From Limisalsivibrio acetivorans (GTDB taxonomy: Bacteria > Chrysiogenota > Deferribacteres > Deferribacterales > Geovibrionaceae), in the NCBI RefSeq assembly GCF_000421105.1, contig NZ_ATWF01000001.1, positions 1,212,930 through 1,276,929 of the forward strand: a stretch of DNA of 64,000 nucleotides, given 5' to 3'. The first letter of the stretch is position 1. Every line of letters starts with the position of its first letter. Position numbers and translations under genes: made by a program. Under the pieces are notes generated by a model. It was given only the letters and a program-made list of their open reading frames with translations. It was not told the origin of the DNA and did not search any database. Positions 36,778 to 46,378 of this stretch are shown piece by piece.

Positions 36778-39700
36778 TTATTCAATAATCACACCCTCAA
36801 TAGCTGTTTTGACCTCATCGGACAGGTCCGCCGGAGGTGCGGGGATATCTCTCTGGTCGGGGAGCTTCACAGGATCGAAGAGATCCTTTGCTCCACCTAC
36901 AAATACAGCACTCCCCTTACCCACACGGGTTCCTCCATCCGCACCTGCCTTCCATGCCTCCGCAGAGCCGTTACGCACAACGCTGAGATCAACAGGCATC
37001 CAGAGGGTTCCCTCTATCTCGGCAAAATACTTATCCGCATCGGGGATCGAGGCGGGCGACATGCCTGTATCTGCCAGGGCGATAAGCCGAACGTTTGATA
37101 CCGCAAAGGCCGTATCGATACCCATGGCATCGGCAAGGGTTGCAAAAAGGATGAAGAGGGAATCGTAATCACCACTCTTTTCATGGATAGTTTCCACAGG
37201 AAATTTTACCTGAGCCGCATCACCACCTCTGCCGTAGTTTTTAACGAAGGAGCTGGGGCGCTCTTTCAGCTTAATCCCTTCTCTACCCATAGCCTCCAGA
37301 ATTGCAAGGGTCTGCACAGCTTTGGGTGAGAGATTACCTGATTCAACGGAGCTCACAGTGTTTCTTATCTGCTCTGCATACCTTGCGATAACCGGCTCCT
37401 CAGAGTTAATGAGCATACCTATCTTATAGCCGTTGTCCCATACTATTCTGTCTATTCCGTAGACCTGCATAAAGCCTTCGGATGTTATCTTTTTTTCATC
37501 TCCATCAAGCTCATACACCGCCGACAAGTCAAGTTTGAACCGTTTGTTACCCTTCAAACAACAAAGGGCAGAGCCGAAATCGAGATTAATCTCCGCCGTG
37601 GCTTTATCCTTTACAGGCACAATATTAAACTCATGGACCCTTCTTTCAGGCAGCAGACCCTCAACTCTGAGATTCACCGCAACACCGCTCACAGCCTTTT
37701 CACCCGGATTGATAACCTCAACCCGCATGAGGGGCTTATTCTGGTAATCAGCCGCTTCGGCGGCAAAGACTGTGCGTATACCTGATACTGCCAATTTTAA
37801 CGGGGGCACAGGCTTTTTCTCGGGCACTTTTTCCGGCTTTGCCTCAGCCTTATTCTCCACTCCCTTTGCACCTGCTTTAACTGCTTCTGTCACAACAGCA
37901 GTACCAGCGGCGGCAACCCCTTTGGATGCAGCCTCTGCAGCTGCGGCACCATTGGCAACGGTTTTACCCGCTCTCTCAGCCGCTTTTTCCATGACTGGAT
38001 CACCCTTGGCTTCGGTTTTTTTGTCCTGCATTTCCGGCGCAGGCTTATTACTCACAGGCTCGCTCTTCTGCTGTGCAGGCTTAGGAGCGGGCTTATTGCT
38101 CTCATAGGGGACAACAACTGCCTTCTCTGTGCTCTGCGGGGGATTCTCACCCTTCACGATCGCCTTTTCTGCCTCTATCATTCGGCTCTCAAAGAAATCG
38201 TCCACCTGAGCGAAAGCGGTTTTCATTGAATCACGCTTCCCTATCTCATCGTTCATGTGATATGTGACAACACCCTTGGTTATATTGAAGAGCTGGCGCC
38301 CTTCGGGCATCCTTATACCCCGAATCTCGAGGTTTGCGCTAATCATCCTGAGATTGTTGCTTACTCTACTGTCAGACGTTGAGAAATCCTCGCTGACAAG
38401 CAGAAGAAGCTGGGCACCTTTGCCCGCAACGGCTGTTTCATATGCGCTCACAGACCTTCCGGCGGAGGGTATCTCATATGCTTTAAAGCCCATATCTTTA
38501 AGGCTTCCCCGCACATATCTGAGGGAGTGTGAGGTTGCACCTGTATAAGCCACGGCGGCGGAGATCCCCCGCTTGGCATCACCGGCTAGGTTAAGCCCCT
38601 TCAAGTCCTCCTGAAGCTTCTTGTCGTTAATGAAAACCATATATGAACCATCGAAGCGGTTTTTGCCGAAATTTGTGTATACGGGCATCCCCATACTGGC
38701 GTACTCGTCAGCCCGGGAAAGTATCTTCGAGTTCAGGGCGAAGAGCTTATCCCTGTCCAGCCTGCTCATGACTCGAGAGAGATGGTCCTTCACCGCACGC
38801 TTAAGTGCACGGTCCGCCGCAATATTATCAAGCCCTTCGCCGGAACGGACTATGGGGAGCTTAACGTTCGCAACACGCACCACCAGACCCTCCGAGGCCT
38901 TGGACTCGTTATAGCCGAAGAGGGACGAGAGTGTTATTCCCGCACTGCTCCTGTCACCCTCGAGGAGACTGCGGGCCTCTTCGGTGTTTCCGGCGCTGTG
39001 TCTTATAAACGCTATCACCGGAGCGGAGGAGCGGTATTCATCGGGAAAAAGCGACTTAAGAATGTCCGCATATCTTCCCGCTTCCACAATATCCTGATCC
39101 TCCAGAGCGAGGGAGATTTTAAGGAGAAGCTCGTTCTTTGATTCCTGCTTAAGCTCGGCGAATGTCCTTCCGAAGGGGACGATCATCTCCGCTGTAACAT
39201 CGCCCGAGACCCTCTCGAGCAGGTCGAAGGACTCCCTTTCGCCGATATCAATGACCTTAGCATGGAATGGGCTGGCTGTTTCTATATCCATCCCGTTTCC
39301 TTCGAGCGTTATTCGACCCGCACTGAGGGATGCTTCACCATCCGCAGAGAGTGCAAGGGTACTCTGCCCGAGGGTGGTGTTATCGAGATGAACGGAACTG
39401 CCGGAGGCATTGACCGCCGTGCCGCAGTAGAGGAAACGTCCGGAATCTATATTCACCTCAGAATCGTTCAAGGCTTTGAGCCCCTCGGTGAAGTTCTCCA
39501 TCTTAAAACCCTTGAGGGTGATTGTGGAGTTTATAATTCGGAAGCTGTGTCCACCCCGCATGGTTATATAATCTGCCGAACCGGCATTTATCCCGGCATC
39601 GATGAAGCTTACGGTATAGTTCTCACCCCGGAAGGTTATGTTTTCGTCACCTGAGCCCTCCGCTTTGAGTGTACCCATAATATTCAGGGAGGAACCTTCG

Positions 39701-41016
39701 CCAAAACGTACAGCCGTTCCCTTCTCTATGGTGAGGGTTACCCCCTTGGAGACTGTGGCGGAGCCGTTTATAATATACGGGCTTCCGTAGGCGTAGAATG
39801 TTGTATCCTCAATGATATCGGGTGAAACATCCGTAGGGCCGGGGCGGACAACCATCTTCGCCTGTTCGATGTACCTGCCGATGTTCTCCGCCTGGTCACG
39901 GGCACGGACACGGTAGTAGTAACGGTTTCCGTACTCCACGCTTCCGTCAACGAATTCGGGGATGGATGTAGTTCCGATCTCTTTAAAGGTTGTGTCGGAT
40001 AGATCCGCCTTCTCTATTATGTAATCCTGTATGTCCTCATCTTCGGGTTTCTCCCAGAAAAGCCTTACACCCTCCTCTGTGGAGGATGAGCTGAGGCTCA
40101 GGGGGGCACCCGGCGGAACAGTATCCACAGTTATAGTTCTCGGAACAATGTATCTGGTTTCCATCCGTTTGTCCGGATCGTTCAGATACACAACAATCTG
40201 CTGGTCGTTCCAGTTATTACCCGAGGCTACTACATACTTGCCCAGGTAGTGACCAGGCTCCATCTCGCTCATGCTGATACCTTTCTGCTCGTCACCTATG
40301 TTGAAATAGGCGCTTAGCCCCTCCTCTCCTTTAAGAGAGACAAGTACCTCATCTTCGGACTTAAAGGGACTGTCCAAAGAGTTAGTAACAACGGAAAAAA
40401 CCGCAGGGGGCTTCTCCTTGGCGAGGGATTGAGGCTCGGGCATCTCCTTTGCGATGGCCCGGCAAAGCTTATCGAAGAGCTGTATCTTTACGCTATCACG
40501 CAGAACGAGGGCGGATGTTACCGCTGTAGAGATAGCGGACCACGGAGACAGTGGTACTCCACCAGACTGCTTAACAACCTTGTCCTCCTTTTCCCACAGG
40601 ATGTTACCCGTTTCCGCATCGACTAATTTAACACGCATGCGAACAGTGAGGCTTCCGTAGACACCGGCGTAGATCTTATCTATGCCGATAACGTTTACGT
40701 AGAGCAGGCCACCCACGCCCAATGTATCAGAGAGTTCTCTGTGGGAGAATTCGGTCCACTTCTTCCCGGTCTTCTTCTCGAGGAGAAAGATACGGTTGTT
40801 TACATCGTTTATCTCAACATCCACATAGTTTTTCGAGCCTATGTGATTGAAGAAGGTTATCCTCAACTCCTCCAGATCCTCATGGTTGCCGTCCCCCTGT
40901 ACGGGGAGAACGGCGATGGATGTCGGAAGATTCAGTTCGGTGGCAAATGCTCCGCCGGCTAAGAATACCGCCAGCAGAACCGCCAGAATTAAAAGCTTAG
41001 AAGTTCGTATAAACAT
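36778..41016 (-). CDS. Giant exported mosaic protein (DUF799-like, FN3, beta-helix, transglutaminase-like)
   Basis: 1412 residues. Signal peptide about 1-26 (ending GGAFA). Residues about 30-195 resemble GNA1162/DUF799-type CsgG-related domains (SIAVLPVQGDGNHEDLEELRITFFNHI, GGLLYVNVIGIDKIYAGVYG). An FN3-like domain spans about 300-392 (RLFWEKPEDEDIQDYIIEKADL). About 400-600 is a right-handed beta-helix (GVTLTIEKGTAVRFGEGSSLNIMG and later rungs). A Pro/Lys/Ala-rich linker spans about 985-1100. The end (about 1255-1360) looks like a transglutaminase fold (ETIHEKSGDYDSLFILFATLADAMGIDTAFAV), with Tyr where the catalytic Cys is expected. ATG 41016 lies inside the end of the upstream lipoprotein gene. 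Likely periplasmic or surface; function unknown. Confidence 0.85.
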   Translation of the reverse strand: MFIRTSKLLILAVLLAVFLAGGAFATELNLPTSIAVLPVQGDGNHEDLEELRITFFNHIGSKNYVDVEINDVNNRIFLLEKKTGKKWTEFSHRELSDTLGVGGLLYVNVIGIDKIYAGVYGSLTVRMRVKLVDAETGNILWEKEDKVVKQSGGVPLSPWSAISTAVTSALVLRDSVKIQLFDKLCRAIAKEMPEPQSLAKEKPPAVFSVVTNSLDSPFKSEDEVLVSLKGEEGLSAYFNIGDEQKGISMSEMEPGHYLGKYVVASGNNWNDQQIVVYLNDPDKRMETRYIVPRTITVDTVPPGAPLSLSSSSTEEGVRLFWEKPEDEDIQDYIIEKADLSDTTFKEIGTTSIPEFVDGSVEYGNRYYYRVRARDQAENIGRYIEQAKMVVRPGPTDVSPDIIEDTTFYAYGSPYIINGSATVSKGVTLTIEKGTAVRFGEGSSLNIMGTLKAEGSGDENITFRGENYTVSFIDAGINAGSADYITMRGGHSFRIINSTITLKGFKMENFTEGLKALNDSEVNIDSGRFLYCGTAVNASGSSVHLDNTTLGQSTLALSADGEASLSAGRITLEGNGMDIETASPFHAKVIDIGERESFDLLERVSGDVTAEMIVPFGRTFAELKQESKNELLLKISLALEDQDIVEAGRYADILKSLFPDEYRSSAPVIAFIRHSAGNTEEARSLLEGDRSSAGITLSSLFGYNESKASEGLVVRVANVKLPIVRSGEGLDNIAADRALKRAVKDHLSRVMSRLDRDKLFALNSKILSRADEYASMGMPVYTNFGKNRFDGSYMVFINDKKLQEDLKGLNLAGDAKRGISAAVAYTGATSHSLRYVRGSLKDMGFKAYEIPSAGRSVSAYETAVAGKGAQLLLLVSEDFSTSDSRVSNNLRMISANLEIRGIRMPEGRQLFNITKGVVTYHMNDEIGKRDSMKTAFAQVDDFFESRMIEAEKAIVKGENPPQSTEKAVVVPYESNKPAPKPAQQKSEPVSNKPAPEMQDKKTEAKGDPVMEKAAERAGKTVANGAAAAEAASKGVAAAGTAVVTEAVKAGAKGVENKAEAKPEKVPEKKPVPPLKLAVSGIRTVFAAEAADYQNKPLMRVEVINPGEKAVSGVAVNLRVEGLLPERRVHEFNIVPVKDKATAEINLDFGSALCCLKGNKRFKLDLSAVYELDGDEKKITSEGFMQVYGIDRIVWDNGYKIGMLINSEEPVIARYAEQIRNTVSSVESGNLSPKAVQTLAILEAMGREGIKLKERPSSFVKNYGRGGDAAQVKFPVETIHEKSGDYDSLFILFATLADAMGIDTAFAVSNVRLIALADTGMSPASIPDADKYFAEIEGTLWMPVDLSVVRNGSAEAWKAGADGGTRVGKGSAVFVGGAKDLFDPVKLPDQRDIPAPPADLSDEVKTAIEGVIIE

Positions 41017-43030
41017 CAAGATACTTGCCCGCCTTCATTTCAAGGGGTGCTGTTTCGAGCCCCTTTCTTTCCATGAGAACAATAGCATCGGCGTATCTCT
41101 CTATGGCGGTGTTTATATTACCCTCCGCCTCAAGCTTCTGCGCCTGCGCAACGTACTGCTTTTCGGGGTTAGTAAACATCTTCTGGAGGTTGCCTGTTAT
41201 CTCCTTGATGATGCTGGCCTGAACCCTGTTGCTCATCTCGATGTCCGTGGGAAGGTCTGCTACCTTCATGGGAACCTTGAATGAACCAAGTTCAACACCG
41301 CCGCTAGATTCATCCTTAGCCTCAACCTTTGCCTTGGCTGTGTTATTGTAGATGATATTTCCACGGGATGTCTCAACCACACGGTAGCTCACAGTGGCAT
41401 AACTTGTTTTTTCATAATAGCTTATATCGTATTCAACATATTCATAAACTGGCTTTTCGATGTATTTCTCAGGAGCAGGGGGAACGGGTTTCTGCTCCGC
41501 CTTGAGCTTTTCGGATTCACGAACCCAGTCATCGTACTCAATGTTTCTGATCTTCTCCGTACCCACCTGCACACGAACCTTTTTCATGGAATCCTGAACT
41601 GAAGTCTCTGTGTCTGCATCAAGCACTTCGCCCATAAGCAGGTAGTCTGCACTTTGTATCTGGAATGATGAGAGGTCGCCGGAGTTCCCCTGGGTAATGT
41701 TTCCTGCAACGGCGAGTTCGTATTCTCTCATAAGCACCTCAACTGCTCCCCTTTCGATAATCCGGACATCGCCGGAGAGCTCGTTGTGCATGGAAAGCAT
41801 TATGTTGGATGTTATAAGTCCGCCCATCTCGGGAGCGGATGCGGGTGTTTTAAAGGGAATAACGGCGATACTCTTCATGGAACGCTCAAGTATTTTGTTG
41901 GTAACATTGCGCATTTTGAGCTTTATATCAGGGTAATTAGGCGAGAGTTCTGCAATCATACTGTAGAAGAAGTATGCTGCGCCGTAGTTGTAGTTTTCCT
42001 CCGCCTTGCCTGCAATGAAGAAGAGGTTGTTATAGTAGTACTCGAGGTCGTTTCTTGGTATGTTCACCATGTGCTGGGACTTGGGGGGTAGCTTACGGAG
42101 GAGTTCGAAAGCTCTGTCAAACTGCTCGTATGCCTGTCTGTACAGTTCCTGCTCCACCAGCTCTACACCGCCGAGAAAGTAATCCTCAACGAGCTGGATC
42201 CTTGTCTGCTCTGCCAGTTTTTCAACCTCGGCCTTAGCACCGGGGAATTGTGCGGCTCCCTCATAGTAGCTGAGTGCTTTTTCATACTCACCGGCCTGCT
42301 TCATCTCTTCGGCACGCTTGATGTAGTATTCCGCCCTCCCCTTCTCCTTGGATTCGGCGAGGAGTCGCTGGGCTTTTTCATCACCGGGTGTTATCTCGAG
42401 TAGTCTGGCGAGGATAGCTTCAACACCGACCCACTCGTCCCTGGCGGCCATGGATTCGACCTTGGCGATCTGATGAGCGTATATCTCCTTGCGTTTAGTA
42501 TCGATGAGAGGGTCAACCAACTCTGGTGCAAGGTTTCTTATTGAGGAGAGTTTGTTGTATCCGGCGTAAGGCTTGCCGGAGTTAATCAGCCTATCTGCCT
42601 CGGTCTGAACCTCTTTAACAGCTTTGGCAGTGAGCTCTCTCTGCTTTTGTATTTCATTTGTATACTTATCAATCTCGGCTTCATTAACACCATACTTCTT
42701 AGCATTATCAAGTCTGGTTTCGGCATATTCGATATCTTTATAGGGTATGGGTGGTTCGGCGGAAAGTCGGTTTCGTACCTGGCTCATTTGCTGTTCGTAG
42801 AGGTCCTGCTTAACATTCTCTGCCTGGGTACAGAAGTCCTGATTATCAGGGTTTTTAGCACATAGGCTTTCGAGAATAGGTAGAGCCTGTTCCTGTTTGC
42901 CCGAGCTTGCCATTACGACGGCCTGATCGAAGGCTGTTTTGTCAGCGTTCTGTGCGCATGAGATGCTCATGGCCAATAGAACGGTGATGAGTAGATATGA
43001 TAATTTTGTGTAGGAATTGAATAATATCAT
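40997..43030 (-). CDS. TPR lipoprotein with CsgG-like domain
   Basis: 677 residues. The lipoprotein signal ends at the lipobox MSISC (acylated Cys at about 25). Residues about 30-380 are helical repeats of TPR type (for example AEYYIKRAEEMKQAGEYEKALSYYEGAAQF), with coiled-coil parts. A CsgG-like domain follows (about 388-490: KSIAVIPFKTPASAPEMGGLITSNIM, IIERGAVEVLMREYELA). The CsgG family forms outer-membrane secretion channels or related envelope assemblies. A YXE/Tyr-rich stretch (YIEKPVYEYVEYDISYYEKT) and a final TPR-like segment complete it. It overlaps the giant protein gene by about 20 bases, so the two are co-translated. ATG 43030 follows AGGGG. Confidence 0.83.
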   Translation of the reverse strand: MILFNSYTKLSYLLITVLLAMSISCAQNADKTAFDQAVVMASSGKQEQALPILESLCAKNPDNQDFCTQAENVKQDLYEQQMSQVRNRLSAEPPIPYKDIEYAETRLDNAKKYGVNEAEIDKYTNEIQKQRELTAKAVKEVQTEADRLINSGKPYAGYNKLSSIRNLAPELVDPLIDTKRKEIYAHQIAKVESMAARDEWVGVEAILARLLEITPGDEKAQRLLAESKEKGRAEYYIKRAEEMKQAGEYEKALSYYEGAAQFPGAKAEVEKLAEQTRIQLVEDYFLGGVELVEQELYRQAYEQFDRAFELLRKLPPKSQHMVNIPRNDLEYYYNNLFFIAGKAEENYNYGAAYFFYSMIAELSPNYPDIKLKMRNVTNKILERSMKSIAVIPFKTPASAPEMGGLITSNIMLSMHNELSGDVRIIERGAVEVLMREYELAVAGNITQGNSGDLSSFQIQSADYLLMGEVLDADTETSVQDSMKKVRVQVGTEKIRNIEYDDWVRESEKLKAEQKPVPPAPEKYIEKPVYEYVEYDISYYEKTSYATVSYRVVETSRGNIIYNNTAKAKVEAKDESSGGVELGSFKVPMKVADLPTDIEMSNRVQASIIKEITGNLQKMFTNPEKQYVAQAQKLEAEGNINTAIERYADAIVLMERKGLETAPLEMKAGKYLDVYTNF

Positions 43031-43660
43031 GGAAACCACCCCTGTTTTGTTATCTTATAAGGTGCAGTAATATTACCCGATCCCCGATTTGATTTCAATC
43101 CAATATAAAAGACTTGGGTGATCCGATTATTCCTGTTTGGATGGTGCTGGAAATGATCAGCGGTTCATTATTAAGTATTGCAATTATTTATGGCTATTCC
43201 GTCTTGTTTTGTCTTTGTTGTCAGAGTAATGTGAGATTTGTTCCTTTGATTGTTAATAATTGAAATCATTTACTTCGTTTCGGATGAGAAATAAGAGATA
43301 CGAATAATAAGAGATTTCCCAATTCGACCAGTCAGCCTAGCTTGTCCAAACTCACTTAGTCAGTACGCCAAATTAGCCAGACAGTTGTAAGAAAATAACT
43401 AATGAAATCTAACCAGCTCACCTGAAGCACTTATTAATCAGCCTACCTGATGTTCCTAAGCAAATTTACCAGCCCACCAGACTATCTTGCCAGTCAATGC
43501 AGCCAGACAAGCCCACCAGACTATCTTGCCAGTCAATGCAGCCAGACAAGCCCACCAGCCTATCTTGCCAGTCAATGCAACCAGACCAGACCACCAGACA
43601 AGCCCACCAGCCTATCTTGCCAGTCAATGCAACCAGACCAGCCCACCAGACTAGCCCACC
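43031..43660. other. 630-base gap with CCAG-rich low complexity and a tandem repeat
   Basis: The left half (to about 43320) is ordinary A/T-rich intergenic sequence. From about 43325 it becomes rich in CCAG, CCACC and GTCAG words and ends in the 39-bp tandem repeat at 43471-43653. It separates the LytM gene from the lipoprotein gene, both on the minus strand. I see no gene. Confidence 0.6.
43471..43653. repeat. 39-bp tandem repeat, four full copies plus partial
   Basis: Copies start at 43471, 43510, 43549 and 43601, with a partial fifth at 43640. Each contains AGCCCACCAG, TATCTTGCCAG and TCAATGCA. A 13-base partial unit (43588-43600) separates copies 3 and 4. Copies 1 and 2 are identical; 3 and 4 share variants (CC before TATC; AACCAGACC at the end), suggesting stepwise duplication. 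Confidence 0.93.
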
Positions 43661-44587
43661 TTAGTTGAATTCAGACTCGCTGATGATGAACTTCATCGGA
43701 TTAACGGGGACACCGTTCACGAGCACTTCATAGTGGAGATGGGGACCTGTAGAGCGTCCTGTGTTGCCTACTTCTGCAACGACTTGACCTTTCTCCACAC
43801 TTTCACCCTCTTTGAGGTAGAGCTTATTACAGTGAGCGTATTTAGTAACATAGCCGAAACCGTGATCGATGATGAGAACCTTGCCGTAGCCCGCTTTGCG
43901 GCCGGAGAAGATAACAACGCCTTTGGCTCCCGCCTTGATGGGTGTGCCAGTTTTAGTTGCTATATCAATAGCTTCGTGAAACACACGTCTTCCTGTGAAG
44001 GGTGAACGCCTGTAACCGAAGCCAGAAGATATCCAGCCTTTTGTGGGCCATATGGAAGGTGTAGAGCTCATGATGAGCCTGTTTTCTTCGAGGAAGTTTG
44101 CAAGCTCTGAGAGGCTTGCGGAACGTTTTTCTATCTCGACACCGAGGTCAACGAGTGTTTCGTTGAGCTCTTCGAAGAATTCTTTCTCTTTACGCTCGGA
44201 TACAGCGGAGAGGTCCTGGATTATATCGACCTCTTTACCGCCGATGGCGAGTTGTTTAGTACCTTCGGCACCGCCGGAGTAAGTGGCAAGGTTGCGTACT
44301 TTGTATTCAAGCTCGTCAACTGAGGCAATCTTGCGTTTAATGTCGTCAAGCTGAGAGGCGTAGCCGGTTATCTTATCCTTAAGCTGTTCGTTTTCTTTTT
44401 TGAAGGCGAGCATTTCACTGCGTTCGGAGTAGAGATCGTTGAGAAAATAGAAGCCTGCACCTGAAATCAGAACATAAATGCCGAGGAGCATCAGAATCAA
44501 TTTTATGCTTCCCAGGCTTATCTTCCTGGTTTTGACGGCACCCATGCGGGATTCGTCAAATATCATGATTGTGTACTTACGCTTCAT
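43661..44587 (-). CDS. Membrane-anchored LytM/M23 peptidase (paralogue 2)
   Basis: 308 residues: cytoplasmic start MKRKYTIMIFDESRMGAVKTRKISLG, TM about 30-50, periplasmic coiled coil about 55-100 and 130-160, then an M23 domain. Zinc ligands sit in VFHEAIDIATKTG and GPHLHYEVLVNG, and the catalytic-site His in YVTKYAHCNKL. It is the paralogue of the protein at 34356-35321, with which it shares size, topology and N-terminal motif. GGAGG precedes the ATG. The stop abuts the 39-bp tandem repeat array. It is the nearest upstream neighbour of the lipoprotein/giant protein pair, suggesting a shared envelope role (inference). Confidence 0.9.
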   Translation of the reverse strand: MKRKYTIMIFDESRMGAVKTRKISLGSIKLILMLLGIYVLISGAGFYFLNDLYSERSEMLAFKKENEQLKDKITGYASQLDDIKRKIASVDELEYKVRNLATYSGGAEGTKQLAIGGKEVDIIQDLSAVSERKEKEFFEELNETLVDLGVEIEKRSASLSELANFLEENRLIMSSTPSIWPTKGWISSGFGYRRSPFTGRRVFHEAIDIATKTGTPIKAGAKGVVIFSGRKAGYGKVLIIDHGFGYVTKYAHCNKLYLKEGESVEKGQVVAEVGNTGRSTGPHLHYEVLVNGVPVNPMKFIISESEFN

Positions 44588-44671
44588 GTTTCCTCCGAAC
44601 GTATTCCTACTGTATGAGTATACAGTATTCTATCTATATATTGACGGTTTATCAAGGATTAAATCGTCAAA

Positions 44672-46378
44672 TTAACTGAGTTCTTTAATCAGTTTGAGAA
44701 CCCTGGATATGCAGTCTGCCTTTTTAGCTGTGACAGTTTCACCAGTCTTTCTAATATTAATTTCCACATTACCTTCGGCAAGGGCTTTCTTGCCTATGGT
44801 AACCCGAATAGGATAGCCGACGAGTTCAGCATCCGTGAACTTAACACCCGCCCTTTCGTCACGGTCATCGAGCATAACCTCTACATTGAGAGATTCGAGC
44901 TCTTTGTATATGTTTTCGGCCATGTTCATTACGGCCTCATCATTGGTGTTAACAGGGACCACGACAACCTTGTAGGGGGCAAGCTGAACGGGCCATATTA
45001 TTCCCTTTTCGTCATGATTTTGTTCGATGGCGGCAGCAACGACCCTTGTTATTCCGATGCCGTAGCATCCCATGAGCATGGGGTGACGCTTACCTTCCTT
45101 GTCAAGGTAAACACAGTTCATCGCTTCGGAGTATTTTGTTCCGAGCTTGAAGATATGCCCAACCTCTATGCCTCTGGTGAGTTTGTATTTTCCACCATCC
45201 TCCGGACAGATATCACCCTCAACGGCGTTGCGGTAGTCACCGTAGCCGGTGACGTTGAAATCACGATCTGCGTTGGTGTTGATAACATGAACATCCTTTT
45301 CATTGCCGCCGACGGTCATATTGCGCATCGCTTTGACTGCGAAATCGGCGAAAACTGGTATATCAAGCCCGCAGGGGCCGGAGAATCCAACGGCTCCGCC
45401 TGTTACTTCCACGATGTCAGCAGGCGCGGCCAGCTCAGCGGTATCTGCGCCGAGCGCGTTCTTAGCTTTGGCAAGGTTCAGCTCGTGATCACCCCGAACC
45501 ATGAATGCATAGAACTTACCGTCTGCGTTGACTATCATTGTCTTCACAATCTTCTCTATGGGCTGGCTGAGAAACTCTGCTACCTCTTCAACGGTGTGGG
45601 CTTTAGGTGTTTCAACCCTTTCGCTTTCCCTTTCGGGTTCTTCGCTGGGGAGCCAGTTATCGGCGCAGACCGCCTTCTCAAGGTTTGCCGCATAGCCCCC
45701 TTTATCTGTACTCATAACAGCGTCTTCGCCGGTATCTGCAAGAACCATGAACTCGTGGGAATAGGAACCGCCTATGGCACCGCTATCTGCATCAACCATG
45801 GTGTATTCGAGGCCGCAGAGGTCGAAGATACGGCAGTATGCCTCACGCATCTTTTCGTAGCTTTTGCTTGCTCCAGCATCGTCAACATCGAAGGAATAGG
45901 CATCCTTCATGATGAATTCACGCCCTCTCATAAGGCCGAAACGGGGGCGGACTTCATCACGGAACTTGTTCTGTATCTGGTAGAAATTCACCGGAAGCTG
46001 TTTGTAGGATGTAAGGAAATCACGCACTATATCGGTGGTCACCTCTTCGTGGGTGGGCCCCATGCAGAAATCACGGTCGTGCCTGTCCTTCATACGCAGG
46101 AGCTCTTTACCGTATATACTCCAGCGGCCCGATTCCTGCCAAAGCTCTGCGGGTTGAACGGCGGGCATAAGCATCTCGATGGCTCCGGCATCGTTCATAC
46201 ACTGGCGTACAATATTTTCCACCTTTCTTATAACTCTAAGGCCGACAGGGAGATAGTCGTATATACCGGAGGCGATCTTCTTGATCATACCTGCGCGGAG
46301 CATGTATTTATGGCTTATAACCTCTGCCTCTGCGGGGATTTCACGCAGGGTGGGGATGAAATATCTGCTGAGTCTCAT
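44672..46378 (-). CDS. proS: Prolyl-tRNA synthetase (bacterial type)
   Basis: ProS charges tRNA-Pro. At 568 residues it is the bacterial long form. The class II core includes the motif 2 region (FYQIQNKFRDEVRPRFGLMRGREFIMKDAYSFD) and motif 3 (GCYGIGITRVVAAAIEQ). The editing insertion (about 225-390; EFLSQPIEKIVKTMIVNADGKFYAFMVRGDHELN) lies between them, and the anticodon-binding domain closes the protein. ATG 46378 (MRLSRYFIPTLREIPAEAEVISHKYMLRAG) follows GGAGG and matches the family start; the frame extends 14 codons upstream. It lies downstream of the MscS-like gene on the same strand. Confidence 0.97.
   Translation of the reverse strand: MRLSRYFIPTLREIPAEAEVISHKYMLRAGMIKKIASGIYDYLPVGLRVIRKVENIVRQCMNDAGAIEMLMPAVQPAELWQESGRWSIYGKELLRMKDRHDRDFCMGPTHEEVTTDIVRDFLTSYKQLPVNFYQIQNKFRDEVRPRFGLMRGREFIMKDAYSFDVDDAGASKSYEKMREAYCRIFDLCGLEYTMVDADSGAIGGSYSHEFMVLADTGEDAVMSTDKGGYAANLEKAVCADNWLPSEEPERESERVETPKAHTVEEVAEFLSQPIEKIVKTMIVNADGKFYAFMVRGDHELNLAKAKNALGADTAELAAPADIVEVTGGAVGFSGPCGLDIPVFADFAVKAMRNMTVGGNEKDVHVINTNADRDFNVTGYGDYRNAVEGDICPEDGGKYKLTRGIEVGHIFKLGTKYSEAMNCVYLDKEGKRHPMLMGCYGIGITRVVAAAIEQNHDEKGIIWPVQLAPYKVVVVPVNTNDEAVMNMAENIYKELESLNVEVMLDDRDERAGVKFTDAELVGYPIRVTIGKKALAEGNVEINIRKTGETVTAKKADCISRVLKLIKELS

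Noticed and set aside
43471-43653. Possible CRISPR array
   Set aside because: The repeats are directly head to tail without unique spacers, and no cas genes are in the window.
43450-43668. Open frame with a 13-residue repeated peptide in the tandem array
   Set aside because: No ribosome site or promoter; the frame stays open only because the repeat length is a multiple of three.
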